Virus record (IMG/VR): IMGVR_UViG_3300042543_000416 | Span: 1 to 38,288 of that record | Reading direction: 5' to 3' (one strand) | Origin: a virus | DNA: 38,288 nt | Shown here: in pieces, positions 1 to 6,243 of the stretch | How positions within the stretch are numbered: position 1 is the stretch's first letter | Layout of the letters: each line of letters opens with the position of its first letter | The notes under the pieces: model-generated | The model's database searches: none | What the model was told of the DNA's origin: nothing | The model's input: only the letters and a program-made list of their open reading frames with translations | Made by a program: the position numbers and the translations under genes

Positions 1-33
1 CTCATGGCTGCGTGGGGGGTGGGAGTGATCTGC

Positions 34-51
34 GGGCCCCCTGTGGGGCCC
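34..51. other. Perfect hairpin, left edge
   Basis: GGGCCCC (34-40) and GGGGCCC (45-51) form a perfect 7-bp stem with a CTGT loop. With the stem at 67-90 it makes a tandem pair of GC-rich hairpins just past the stop of the leftward gene at 69-287. No T-run follows on either strand, so a classical intrinsic terminator is not shown. It could instead be an mRNA-stabilising structure or a protein site. Confidence 0.4.
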
Positions 52-66
52 TGTGTCGCGGATGGG

Positions 67-90
67 GGTCACCCCTGTGGTGGGGTGACC
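67..90 (-). terminator. Terminator-like hairpin over stop codon
   Basis: GGTCACCCC (67-75) and GGGGTGACC (82-90) form a perfect 9-bp stem with a 6-nt loop. The stop codon of the leftward 72-aa gene (69-71) lies inside it. The position fits a 3'-end structure of the leftward transcript. No T-tract follows, so Rho-independent termination is only a possibility. Confidence 0.4.
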
Positions 91-287
91 GTGTAGCCGT
101 GGCGCTCCAGGAGCGCGATGGCGGCGGCGATGTCGTCGCCTGGCAGCGCCGGCTTGGCGGGTGCGGCGCCCAGCTCGGCGGCGAGCCCCCGGTAGAGCCG
201 AGCGTCGGCCTCGGCCAGGTCGCGCAGGGTGGCGCGGAGTGTGTCTGCAATGACGCCCATGGGGTGGTGTGCGGGTGACTCCTTCAT
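69..287 (-). CDS. Hypothetical 72-aa protein
   Basis: This small, alanine-rich, probably all-helical protein is not recognised. It starts MKESPAHH and ends TVTPPQG. I chose the ATG at 287 because the reading frame upstream of it runs through the low-GC, repeat-bearing gap. The segment RLYRGLAAELG resembles short Ala/Leu/Glu stretches in other small proteins of this arm (67-aa protein at 8591-8794, 118-aa at 8787-9143), which may mean a shared small helical fold. It is the last gene of the leftward arm in the window and is separated from the previous one by about 400 bp, so it probably has its own promoter. A GC-rich hairpin covers its stop codon. Confidence 0.6.
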   Translation of the reverse strand: MKESPAHHPMGVIADTLRATLRDLAEADARLYRGLAAELGAAPAKPALPGDDIAAAIALLERHGYTVTPPQG

Positions 288-372
288 TGTCCACCGTTCC
301 GCGACGGATTGATATACAGAACGTATGTACTGAAAACTCGAAACCCCTTGCGGCGCAATGGTTTTCAGCGGA

Positions 373-449
373 GTGTGCCAATTAGAAAGTGTCACCATAA
401 GCAGGAAGTGGCACACTACTGGCACACCCAAACCGTGAAAACTGGCACA
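373..449. repeat. Four TGGCACA(C) repeats, iteron-like
   Basis: GTGTGCCA at 373-380 is the inverse of TGGCACAC at 409-416 and 420-427; TGGCACA recurs at 443-449. The two central direct copies start exactly 11 bp apart, about one helical turn, as expected for protein binding on one face of DNA. The 10-bp inverted repeat at 428-466 encloses the last copy. Confidence 0.6.
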
Positions 450-565
450 AGGCCCGCACGGTTTGGTAGCGCGGTGATACCGTTTGGGGCCTGATAGTAC
501 AACTGCCCTACCGCTGAGATACATTGCAGCAACTAGGGTTTGGTCAGTTGTGTATCACGCTGTAC

Positions 566-587
566 TGTGGAAAACGAGTTATCCACA
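566..587. other. Two inverted DnaA boxes
   Basis: TGTGGAAAA at 566-574 is the complement of TTTTCCACA, the form common at cyanobacterial oriC regions. TTATCCACA at 579-587 is the classical bacterial consensus. They face each other with a 4-bp gap. The pair is also a TGTGGA/TCCACA inverted repeat, so a hairpin or another dimeric site is possible. Confidence 0.55.
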
Positions 588-688
588 GGGGTGTGACAGT
601 TGCCGTTACATTCGGTCACAATTCACGTTGTGCGGATGTACTACAGGGGCAGATCGACTGCGGCGTAAGGGGTTTGGGTGATAAGTGG

Positions 689-973
689 TCATCCTGGCCA
701 CCGATCCTCCCTGATCAGCCGCCCGCCAGTGGGCCGGGGCTTGGCCGGGGCGGGGCGCTCACCCACCGACACCGGCGCCACGTCGGGGAGGGCGTGCCGA
801 GCCAGGATGGCGCGGGCACGTTGCATCGGGCCGGCCAGATCATTGCCCTCCTCCCAGGCCTGCACCAGCTCAGCGCACAGGGCGCGGAAGTCGACCGATG
901 GCGGGCCAGGCGGTGGCGCCGGCTTGCCGCCGGGTGGTGGCGGGTTGGAGCCCCTTCGCTGATGCTCAGCCAT
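689..973 (-). CDS. Hypothetical 94-aa protein
   Basis: Not recognised. A proline-rich N-terminus (about 9-26, PPPP and PPPGPP runs) is followed by a helical segment (FRALCAELVQAWEEG, then MQRARAILARHALPD) and a basic, proline-containing tail. The start overlaps the stop of the upstream 154-aa gene as ATGGCTGA, the same 8-nt coupling seen at several joints in this phage. It ends at the edge of the 400-bp origin-like gap. The Ala/Leu/Glu helix resembles those in the 67-aa and 72-aa proteins. Confidence 0.65.
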   Translation of the reverse strand: MAEHQRRGSNPPPPGGKPAPPPGPPSVDFRALCAELVQAWEEGNDLAGPMQRARAILARHALPDVAPVSVGERPAPAKPRPTGGRLIREDRWPG

Positions 974-1430
974 TCAGGCCACCATCGGTTGCGGGCCCCT
1001 TCGCTGGCGGCTTCCATCCCCAGAGCTCCAGCCACTGGCGCAGGGCCTGGCCAGTGGCTCCGGTGCCGAGGGTGGTCTGGCGGAGCACCTCATCACCGGC
1101 GGCTTGCTCCAGTTGATCGGTCGCGACGCTGGGAGCGATCAGGATTGAACTGCCCCAGCCCACCTCCGACGGCTCAGCCAGCATCTGCGCCTCGCTGGCC
1201 ACGATGCGACTCCACCGCAGATACCGCGCCGGCCCCTGCCTGCGGACCTTCGCCCATGGGCAGGCGAACTCACGGGGGCGGAGGTCAACCCCTCCCCTGG
1301 TGGGCGATGGGATCAGCTCGGAGGGGTCTAGCCCCAGGGCCTCCAGGGCCCGACTGGTGGACAGGGACCACTGCAGGGCCCGACACAGCTCGGGGCGGGG
1401 GACCGTGAATAGGGTGCGTCCGTCACTCAT
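966..1430 (-). CDS. Hypothetical 154-aa protein
   Basis: Not recognised. The protein is mixed in character: an N-terminal helical part (ELCRALQWSLSTSRALEALGL), a central basic, Trp-containing segment (CPWAKVRR...RYLRWSR), and a helical C-terminus (ATGQALRQWLELWGW). It starts in an ATGA overlap with the stop of the 138-aa gene and is coupled to the next gene by an 8-nt overlap, so it belongs to the same leftward operon. No membrane segment or metal motif is visible. Confidence 0.7.
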   Translation of the reverse strand: MSDGRTLFTVPRPELCRALQWSLSTSRALEALGLDPSELIPSPTRGGVDLRPREFACPWAKVRRQGPARYLRWSRIVASEAQMLAEPSEVGWGSSILIAPSVATDQLEQAAGDEVLRQTTLGTGATGQALRQWLELWGWKPPAKGPATDGGLNG

Positions 1431-1843
1431 GGCCGACCACCAGGGGCGGGGAGTGCGCGGGCGATCTCGCGGCGCATGGTGGCGGGCAGTGCCTCTGAGC
1501 GGGCGTAGTGGGTAGCAAGCCTCAGGCTGCGGGCGATCGAATCCAGGGCGGCGCTATTCCATGCGACGACTGACGAGGGAAGTGGCGCGGAGTCCTCAAC
1601 CGCGCTGTCCGCGACGGCCGATGCCAGGTCCATTGCTGCACGAAGCAGAATCGTGAGTTCCGCCACCAGGGGAGCTGTGCGATGTCCCACGCCCTCGACA
1701 GGGGAGGGGGCAAGAGATGCCCGAATTCCTCGAAGAGTCTCCAGGAGGCGTTCCTCTGGGGTGGTGGGGGTGTAGGCCTCAGGCAGTCGCTCAACGACGC
1801 CTGGGTCGCAACTCTGGAGCGTGATGGTGTCGGCAATAGTCAT
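1427..1843 (-). CDS. Hypothetical 138-aa helical protein
   Basis: Not recognised. Apart from the first 25 residues it reads as amphipathic helices (PEERLLETLRGIRASL; LVAELTILLRAAMDLASAVADSAVE; LDSIARSLRLATHYARSEAL), ending in an Arg/Ala/Pro-rich tail. Its ATG lies in an ATGA overlap with the stop of the upstream membrane/coiled-coil gene, and its stop overlaps the next start in the same way. The coupling argues for co-translation with its neighbours. No catalytic motif is seen. Confidence 0.7.
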   Translation of the reverse strand: MTIADTITLQSCDPGVVERLPEAYTPTTPEERLLETLRGIRASLAPSPVEGVGHRTAPLVAELTILLRAAMDLASAVADSAVEDSAPLPSSVVAWNSAALDSIARSLRLATHYARSEALPATMRREIARALPAPGGRP

Positions 1844-2076
1844 TGTTTTTTTAGGCGGTCTTCAAGGGCTTTGACACGAGCATTTAGCCTGCGATTTATG
1901 GAGGTTTGCAGACCTAACTGTGTCTTGAGTTGATTTCTGATCTGATCGATCTGTGAATCTAAAGTTGGAGGGATGGGAAGATTGGGCCTAATCTCTCGGC
2001 TTTTAGGCTTAAATGTATCCCGGATCGTAAAATACAGCCCCAGGAGAATGAGGCCGATCCAAATAATCCAGATCAC
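1840..2076 (-). CDS. Small membrane + coiled-coil protein
   Basis: A 78-aa protein starting at GTG (2074-2076). Residues 2-18 (IWIIWIGLILLGLYF) form one membrane helix, followed by a basic turn and a predicted coiled coil at about 39-78 (DSQIDQIRNQL...RVKALEDRLKKQ). The GTG start overlaps the stop of the 48-aa membrane gene as GTGA, which decides the start; longer versions of the frame upstream are arginine/proline-rich and look non-coding. The N-anchored coiled-coil layout is shared by Rz-type inner-membrane spanins and by many unrelated small phage proteins, so a lysis role is only a guess, and the early-arm location argues against it. Confidence 0.65.
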   Translation of the reverse strand: MIWIIWIGLILLGLYFTIRDTFKPKSREIRPNLPIPPTLDSQIDQIRNQLKTQLGLQTSINRRLNARVKALEDRLKKQ

Positions 2077-2219
2077 CTGCCACCCCCCGCCAACCGGCGA
2101 ACGTGGTGGGCCCAGGCGACCCAGACCGCCAGGGCGGCCAGAAGGGCGCCCTGGAGGAACCCTGCGCAGGCGCCTGAGACATACAGGCCAAGGATGGAAC
2201 CATGCGTGAGGCAGGTCAT
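2073..2219 (-). CDS. 48-aa membrane peptide
   Basis: Translating leftward from the ATG at 2217-2219 gives MTCLTHGSILGLYVSGAC..., 48 residues ending RLAGGGR. The middle is strongly hydrophobic (about residues 8-38: GLYVSGACAGF, ALLAALAVWVAW), so one or two membrane helices are expected. Its start overlaps the previous stop as ATGA and its stop overlaps the next start as GTGA. These two couplings are the best support for a gene this short. Function is unknown; a holin-like or host-membrane-modifying peptide are both open. Confidence 0.6.
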   Translation of the reverse strand: MTCLTHGSILGLYVSGACAGFLQGALLAALAVWVAWAHHVRRLAGGGR

Positions 2220-2611
2220 GCGCCCCTCCCCAGCGACGGGTTGCGCTGCTCAGCCGTGAGGGCCTCGGGGCCCACGTCGTTGAACCGGTCATCGAAGGCA
2301 AGATCTTTGAGTTGTTCGACTATCTGTTGACGTGTCATTCCGGTGCAATCAATACCTCGCTTGGCAAGCATAGCTTTTAATGTGCGAAAATTTGTCGCAC
2401 GAATTACGTGCGCGGTGGTGATTGGAGTCACATTGTTCACAGTTGTTTCCCGTGGTAGCTCTATCGCGGCTGTGCGAGCAGGCTTCCACCCTGCGGCGGT
2501 GAGCACCAAGGAGACCAGGGGAACAAGGAGTTCCCTGACCACTGTGGCGATTGCCCAGCCGATGGCCAGGCAGGAGGCGATGATCACCTCCTCAGTCGTG
2601 TGTTGTTTCAT
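2216..2611 (-). CDS. Membrane-anchored protein with SAP-like helices
   Basis: A 131-aa protein starting at ATG 2609-2611 (MKQHTTEE). Residues about 9-42 are hydrophobic and can form one or two membrane helices. After a linker, residues about 76-103 (RTLKAMLAKRGIDC...MTRQQIVEQLKDL) have the helix-turn-helix spacing of a SAP-like DNA/RNA-binding motif. A membrane-tethered nucleic-acid binder would be consistent, for example for anchoring DNA, but this is inference from a short motif. A 73-bp gap separates it from the upstream 88-aa gene; downstream it overlaps the 48-aa peptide as ATGA. Confidence 0.6.
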   Translation of the reverse strand: MKQHTTEEVIIASCLAIGWAIATVVRELLVPLVSLVLTAAGWKPARTAAIELPRETTVNNVTPITTAHVIRATNFRTLKAMLAKRGIDCTGMTRQQIVEQLKDLAFDDRFNDVGPEALTAEQRNPSLGRGA

Positions 2612-2684
2612 GGCTGTAATCGGCGGTGAAGAGTGTGCCGATGGGTTGATACTAATCCCATCGGCTTTGGTGGACAACCACCCG

Positions 2685-2951
2685 TTACATTTCGGAACCT
2701 GGCCAGGCCAGCACGGAGACATGCCAGCCCCCAGGCAGGAGTGGCAGCAGGGCGGCCCGGGCCATGGCCAGGCCATGGCTGGTGGTGGTCCACGCCTGCT
2801 CGGCGGGGCCCAGGGTCAGCCCAGGCCGCCAGATCGGCTCCCCTGTGGCGGGGTAGATCAGGTGAGCCGGGATCGGAGGCACCTTGCGGCCACGGCGGCG
2901 AGGGGGAGCGCAGACCCATTGGCGGCCACGGATAAGTCCGTAGGTGGTCAT
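2685..2951 (-). CDS. Hypothetical 88-aa protein
   Basis: Not recognised. The protein opens MTTYGLIRGRQW and has a basic patch (PPRRRGRK), a short stretch LIYPATGEPIWRPG, and a more hydrophobic C-terminal third (ALLPLLPGGWHVSVLAW). The start lies in an ATGA overlap with the stop of the 129-aa gene. The 73 bp after its stop contain no obvious terminator. It belongs to the SSB operon by position only. Confidence 0.65.
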   Translation of the reverse strand: MTTYGLIRGRQWVCAPPRRRGRKVPPIPAHLIYPATGEPIWRPGLTLGPAEQAWTTTSHGLAMARAALLPLLPGGWHVSVLAWPGSEM

Positions 2952-3337
2952 GGGAGCGCCTTCCTCAGCATGGCCTCCCTATGGGCGCTCAGGGCCTGGT
3001 GGGCAAGGGTGCCGGGCTTCATTGCGGTCATTCGGCCATCGATGTCAGCGATGCACTCCCGCGCCATCTCGCTGCGGCCATCGCTGCGGCCCTCCTGGTA
3101 GGCCTGCTGCGATCCCGCGAGATTCCGGGCATCCCCTAGGATGCCGTCCTGCAGGGCGTCCAGGGCCTCGCACAGCTCAGCCGCTGCCCGGTCGTGGGCC
3201 TCGCGCAGTTCCATGACCCGCTGGGCGAGGTTGGGCTCGGGTTCGGGTTCTGGCTCGGGGAGGCTCCTCGGATCCCCAGCCCGCACCATGCCATAGGACT
3301 CCAGCATCATTTCCTCTGCGGGGTTGAGTTCGGTCAC
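2948..3337 (-). CDS. Hypothetical 129-aa protein, EP repeat
   Basis: Not recognised. An acidic N-terminus is followed by a PEPEPEPEP linker (about 27-35) and a long helical region (NLAQRVMELREAHDRAAAEL...), then QQAYQEGRSDGRSEMAREC and a C-terminal helix ending LRKALP. It starts in ATGA overlap with the ssb stop and ends in ATGA overlap with the next gene. Being directly behind ssb suggests an accessory of the recombination set, but no domain supports that. Confidence 0.7.
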   Translation of the reverse strand: MTELNPAEEMMLESYGMVRAGDPRSLPEPEPEPEPNLAQRVMELREAHDRAAAELCEALDALQDGILGDARNLAGSQQAYQEGRSDGRSEMARECIADIDGRMTAMKPGTLAHQALSAHREAMLRKALP

Positions 3338-4023
3338 AGCGCACCTCCGGATGGCGGGGCCCAGCCACCAGCGGATGGGGGTGTCCAGCTGGCGGAAGCG
3401 GCGGGCTTGGAGGTCTCGGTCCCGTGGGTACCGTGGGTCTCGGAGTCGCGGCGGGAGCCGATCAGGTCAAGCCGGTCAACCTTGACCACGGGCTTGCTAC
3501 GGACCTCACCTGTCGCCTTGTCTGCCCATGACTCCATGGCCAGCGAGCCGGTGATCCCCAATAGTGACCCCTTCCGCACATAGTCGGCCGCCACCTGGGC
3601 TTGCTTGCCCCAGATCTCCAGGTTGAACCAGTCGGGTTCGTCGTCGCGGCTGCGTCGATTGACAGCAAGCCTCAGTTTGGCAACGAGGCTACCTGAATCG
3701 AAGAACTTCACCTCGGGATCGGCTCCAGCCCGGCCAACCAGTGAGATGGTGCCCATGGGGAAGGCGTTGAAAGCGCTCAGATGAAGCTCAATGGGCCCAC
3801 CCTTGGGCAGGTGGATCTGACCCCTGATCTCAACATCCCGTTGCAGTGGAAACTCTGCTGCAACCCTTTCGGCCAGCTTGCCCCAGGCCTTCACCAACAA
3901 CGTGACCGGGACTTCTTCATCCTTGAATGGCGGGATAACGGTTTCAAATGTACACGTGCCGTCCTGATTGCGCGTCAGGGCGGTTGTATGGGATGAGCTA
4001 ATGGTCGCTGAAAAGTTGTTCAT
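3334..4023 (-). CDS. ssb: Single-stranded DNA-binding protein, two OB-like halves
   Basis: A 229-aa protein. Residues about 91-190 are a recognisable SSB OB fold (GTISLVGRAGADPEVKFF..., LRLAVNRRSRDDEPDWFNLEIWGKQAQ, ADYVRKGSLLGITGSL). Residues about 5-86 look like a second, divergent OB fold: VKAWGKLAERVAAEF (44-58) parallels EIWGKQAQVAADYV (136-149), and EIRGQIHL parallels LLGITGSL. The C-terminus is Ser/Pro/Gly-rich and ends PPSGGAL, so the acidic tip that bacterial SSBs use to recruit partners is absent. I chose ATG 4021-4023: it makes an ATGA overlap with the Gp157 stop and has GGAG at a good distance. An ATG 12 nt upstream is the alternative. It acts with the adjacent Rad52-like and Gp157 genes. 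Confidence 0.88.
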   Translation of the reverse strand: MNNFSATISSSHTTALTRNQDGTCTFETVIPPFKDEEVPVTLLVKAWGKLAERVAAEFPLQRDVEIRGQIHLPKGGPIELHLSAFNAFPMGTISLVGRAGADPEVKFFDSGSLVAKLRLAVNRRSRDDEPDWFNLEIWGKQAQVAADYVRKGSLLGITGSLAMESWADKATGEVRSKPVVKVDRLDLIGSRRDSETHGTHGTETSKPAASASWTPPSAGGWAPPSGGAL

Positions 4024-4556
4024 TGAATGCTCCATGTGCGGCGCTCGATTAGTTCGGCGCCAGGGATTGATTGACCAGCCTTGAGGGCTTCCTTGATGGC
4101 GGTCTTGTCGGGTTCAACTGTGGTCTTGACCCGTCGGAACTGCTCGGGCAGATCCTCGGGGCGGGCGTCCACCTGAACGACGGTGGATCGTCGGCTGGCG
4201 AGCCGGTGGCCTGGCAGTCGCCATTCCGTTGCATCGGGCTTAACCTTCCTGAGGCAGGCAATGATCCTGTCTTGCAGCATGTTGGCCCTGATCTCGTCCT
4301 TGCGGGCTAAGTCCTTCAGCCTTTGTGCATGCTCATTGCGAGCCTCAGCCTGAGCCCTGAATTGATCAATGACCCAGCAGTAGGCATCGGCCTTGGTGGC
4401 CAAGGCTTCGAGTGTTGAGTGCTCTGCGTTCAGGAGGGCTTCCAATGCCTCTACGGCGTCGGGAAGCGTCTCTAGGTCATCCAGCAGGGCGGCGGATTCC
4501 TCGATCTGCCGTTGCAGGGCGAGGGCCTGGCCGGTCAGCGCGAACAGGTTGGTCAT
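4020..4556 (-). CDS. Siphovirus Gp157 family protein
   Basis: A 178-aa protein matching the Gp157 family from end to end. An N-terminal helical/coiled-coil half (LTGQALALQRQIEE...ALEALLNAEHSTLEALATKADAYCWVIDQ) is followed by the hallmark C-terminal part (EDLPEQFRRVKTTVEPDKTA, IKEALKAGQSIPGAELIERRT). The family is encoded in phage recombination clusters; the first characterised member was linked to phage resistance in Streptococcus thermophilus, and its biochemical role is unsettled. The start at ATG 4554-4556 (MTNLFALTG) matches family N-termini, which means the gene overlaps the end of the Rad52-like gene by 80 nt in another frame. Confidence 0.88.
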   Translation of the reverse strand: MTNLFALTGQALALQRQIEESAALLDDLETLPDAVEALEALLNAEHSTLEALATKADAYCWVIDQFRAQAEARNEHAQRLKDLARKDEIRANMLQDRIIACLRKVKPDATEWRLPGHRLASRRSTVVQVDARPEDLPEQFRRVKTTVEPDKTAIKEALKAGQSIPGAELIERRTWSIQ

Positions 4557-5313
4557 TGTGCTGTGTTGGCGGGGTGGGTGGTTCGTCGCCATCGGAGACC
4601 CACACGGGGCCCCCCAGGGTGCCGGAGGAGTCGCCGTTGCACTCATCCCGCGTGGCGGTGGAGATGCCTTTGCTGATGATCCCATTGAGGACGCCTGCTG
4701 GGGCGCTTGCCAGGTCCTCGAATAGGCCATTGGACAGCTTCAAGGCAAGGGCGGCAATGCCCAAGTCCGTCAGGCCATCGCGGCGGCAGCGGGCCAGGGC
4801 TTCCGCCAGGAGGGGGTTCGGGGGGTTGGCCACCTCCTTCTGCTCCTTGTCATAGAGGGCCAGCCCGAAGGGGTTGCCGAAGGTCATCAGGGCCCGCTTC
4901 ATGGCGTCGGTCTCCGCCTCCTTGATGGCGGATTCGTGGGCCTGCCCCTGGTCCACGTCGATGCCGTGGCCAGCGCCGCAACCCTCACGGGTGATTCGGT
5001 CGCGGTCCGTGCGGACCGTGATCCGAACCTTGGCGGTGTAGGTGACGCCCCAGCCTTCCTTTTGCGGTGGATCACCCTCCCTAACGGGGGGACGCCCAAT
5101 TGGTCGCTCGGCACAGTAGACGCATGCCACTTCCAGGGTGTGCCGATCCCATGCGCCAAACCCGAAGATTCGGTTGGCTTCGGCGATTGCGTGCCAGCCC
5201 TCCACATAGGAAACCGTTTTGCCTCCCTGCTTCCGCGTCTTGACGTGGTCGCGGGTGAGCGGTTGGCTGAGCTGCGTGACCTGCTCAGGTGAAAATCCTC
5301 CGGGCGGATCCAT
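4477..5313 (-). CDS. Rad52-type single-strand annealing protein
   Basis: A 278-aa protein of the Rad52/Rad22 family, which anneals complementary single strands in phage recombination. Visible signatures are YVEGW and EANRIFGFGAW (36-55), the strand pair TYTAKVRITVRTD (91-103), REGCGAG (109-115), and the long helix ESAIKEAETDAMKRAL followed by FGNPFGLALYDK (127-156). After residue 165 it is less conserved and ends in a Pro/Arg-rich tail overlapping the Gp157 start. I place the start at ATG 5311-5313 because GAGGGG lies 5-6 nt upstream; an ATG at 5337 would abut the operator (5338-5365). It heads the Gp157-SSB operon and is probably controlled by that operator. Confidence 0.9.
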   Translation of the reverse strand: MDPPGGFSPEQVTQLSQPLTRDHVKTRKQGGKTVSYVEGWHAIAEANRIFGFGAWDRHTLEVACVYCAERPIGRPPVREGDPPQKEGWGVTYTAKVRITVRTDRDRITREGCGAGHGIDVDQGQAHESAIKEAETDAMKRALMTFGNPFGLALYDKEQKEVANPPNPLLAEALARCRRDGLTDLGIAALALKLSNGLFEDLASAPAGVLNGIISKGISTATRDECNGDSSGTLGGPVWVSDGDEPPTPPTQHNDQPVRADRPGPRPATADRGIRRPAG

Positions 5314-5337
5314 TGGTCCCCTCGATTGCCTGCACAT

Positions 5338-5365
5338 CCTAGCATGTTCCTAGGATGATGCTAGG
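5338..5365. promoter_or_regulatory. 28-bp operator, copy 1
   Basis: The site reads CCTAGCA-N4-CCTAGG-N4-TGCTAGG and is palindromic around the central CCTAGG. CTAG cores start at 5339, 5350 and 5361, exactly 11 bp apart. A copy identical at 26 of 28 positions in inverse orientation lies at 10083-10110. It sits 25 nt upstream of the Rad52-like start and overlaps the stop codon of the VRR-NUC gene. Equal one-turn spacing fits stacked binding by a small dimeric repressor. Confidence 0.75.
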
Positions 5366-5795
5366 CCTGTCGGAACAGTTGTCTCGCCTCAGCCTCGGAC
5401 CGGGCGAATCCGGCGATGCCACCAGCCGCCCGCACCTGCTTGGCCCAGTTGAGCTGAGCGGCCCTGGCGCGGCCCGTGGCGGACTTCACCTCCACCGAGG
5501 CGAACACGGCAAGGCGCTGCCCCACCATGGCGGGAGTGATCAGCCGCGACTCCCAGCCGATCAGGTCGCCTGAGCCCTCCTCCAGGCCCGCGTGGAGGGG
5601 ACGGGCGGAGGGAACCACCACGTCACCGGGGCGCAGTTCGGCGCGGAGGCGGTGGATGTTGTCTGGCGTGACCCTGGTGGCCCTACGCTTCCCGCCACCC
5701 CCTGCCCAGCCGGTGCCGACGTTGTTCCGGTGCAGGCGGATCTTCCCCCGCGAGAGAGCGGATCGGATGTCCTCTTGGATCTGGCGCTCGAGCAC
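5361..5795 (-). CDS. VRR-NUC nuclease
   Basis: A 144-aa PD-(D/E)XK-fold nuclease of the VRR-NUC type, found alone in phages and thought to act on branched or flap DNA. Seen here are GSGDLIG (74-80, catalytic Asp 77), the EVK core (102-104) and the following AAQLNWAKQVRAAGG helix with Gln 114; the N-terminal helix carries acidic residues (Glu 3, Glu 8). The start is GTG 5793-5795 and lacks a Shine-Dalgarno, having a C-rich leader instead. It lies 26 bp behind the 105-aa gene, and its stop is inside operator copy 1. It probably works with the Rad52-like protein in recombination or genome resolution. Confidence 0.88.
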   Translation of the reverse strand: MLERQIQEDIRSALSRGKIRLHRNNVGTGWAGGGGKRRATRVTPDNIHRLRAELRPGDVVVPSARPLHAGLEEGSGDLIGWESRLITPAMVGQRLAVFASVEVKSATGRARAAQLNWAKQVRAAGGIAGFARSEAEARQLFRQA

Positions 5796-5821
5796 GGGAT
5801 GGGGGGCGGGGTGGTTGGAGG

Positions 5822-6139
5822 TTAGTCCTGCTTGGCCTGGACGATGGCCTCAAGCATCGGGGTCAGTTCCCCGATCACAGCGCCGAGCTGCTCGATGGTG
5901 ACTCCCAGGGGCATGGGGTCGCCGGGAAGGAGCTGGACAGGGGGTGGTGACGGCGTCAGTTCCATCAGCACTTCGGAAAATGTTTCGCTGACCTCGATGA
6001 AATACTCTCGGTCTCCTTTTAAAAAAATTCGCGTGTGTTGGTTGTTGGCGGAAGGTCCGCAGATGGTTTGCACTTCGCCGATTTTGACTGCCAGGTCTTC
6101 GCCCTGGCTACTTGTAAAGATTGCGAAATCAGAAGACAT
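5822..6139 (-). CDS. Hypothetical 105-aa protein
   Basis: Not recognised. The N-terminal half reads as beta strands (DLAVKIGEVQTICG, TRIFLKGDREYFIEV) and then a helix (SETFSEVLMEL); the second half is a proline-rich linker and a helical C-terminus (IGELTPMLEAIVQAKQD). It is the first gene after the best leftward promoter in the window (6215-6243), with a leader of about 70 nt that contains a strong hairpin (6178-6205). The bases before the ATG are C-rich with no Shine-Dalgarno. Confidence 0.7.
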   Translation of the reverse strand: MSSDFAIFTSSQGEDLAVKIGEVQTICGPSANNQHTRIFLKGDREYFIEVSETFSEVLMELTPSPPPVQLLPGDPMPLGVTIEQLGAVIGELTPMLEAIVQAKQD

Positions 6140-6177
6140 GGGGGGAATGGGGGTGGGTTGGGTTGAGACGGAGCGGT

Positions 6178-6205
6178 CACCACTGCACGGCGACGTGGGG
6201 TGGTG
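6178..6205 (-). other. Leader hairpin
   Basis: CACCAC (6178-6183) pairs with GTGGTG (6200-6205), and CACG (6186-6189) with CGTG (6194-6197), across a 4-nt loop with one 2x2 internal mismatch. It lies between the promoter and the ATG of the leftward 105-aa gene, so the transcript would start with a strong stem-loop. It may control translation or stability. Confidence 0.45.
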
Positions 6206-6214
6206 GCTGAAGAC

Positions 6215-6243
6215 ATAGTAACGCTAGCGTGACGGATGTGCAA
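6215..6243 (-). promoter_or_regulatory. Leftward sigma70-type promoter
   Basis: On the leftward strand TTGCAC (6238-6243) is followed by exactly 17 bp and TACTAT (6215-6220). The spacer GTCACG-CTAGCGT nearly matches GTCACG-TAGGCGT of the rightward promoter modules at 12541 and 14398. It overlaps the end of the helicase gene, including its stop codon, and would drive the 105-aa and VRR-NUC genes. Confidence 0.65.

Larger units (their letters stand above)
288..688. other. Intergenic region, origin-like
   Basis: No gene is supported here; open frames in it look unlike proteins. It is less GC-rich than its flanks. It holds two inverted DnaA-box-like 9-mers (566-574, 579-587), four copies of the 8-mer TGGCACA(C) (inverted 373-380; direct 409-416, 420-427, 443-449), and a perfect 10-bp inverted repeat CCAAACCGTG/CACGGTTTGG (428-437, 457-466) with a further CGTTTGG at about 481. 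A possible rightward sigma70-like pair is TTGGTC (540-545), 17 bp, TACTGT (563-568). The mix of DnaA boxes and short repeats in a lower-GC gap suggests an origin. A control region for the 72-aa gene is the alternative. Confidence 0.5.

Noticed and set aside
12-278. Rightward 88-codon open frame at left edge
   Set aside because: Antisense to the 72-aa leftward gene and spanning both hairpins; no rightward gene is supported left of 10134.
524-1408. Rightward 294-codon open frame
   Set aside because: Antisense to two coupled leftward genes; Pro/Arg/Gly-rich composition typical of a shadow frame in GC-rich DNA.
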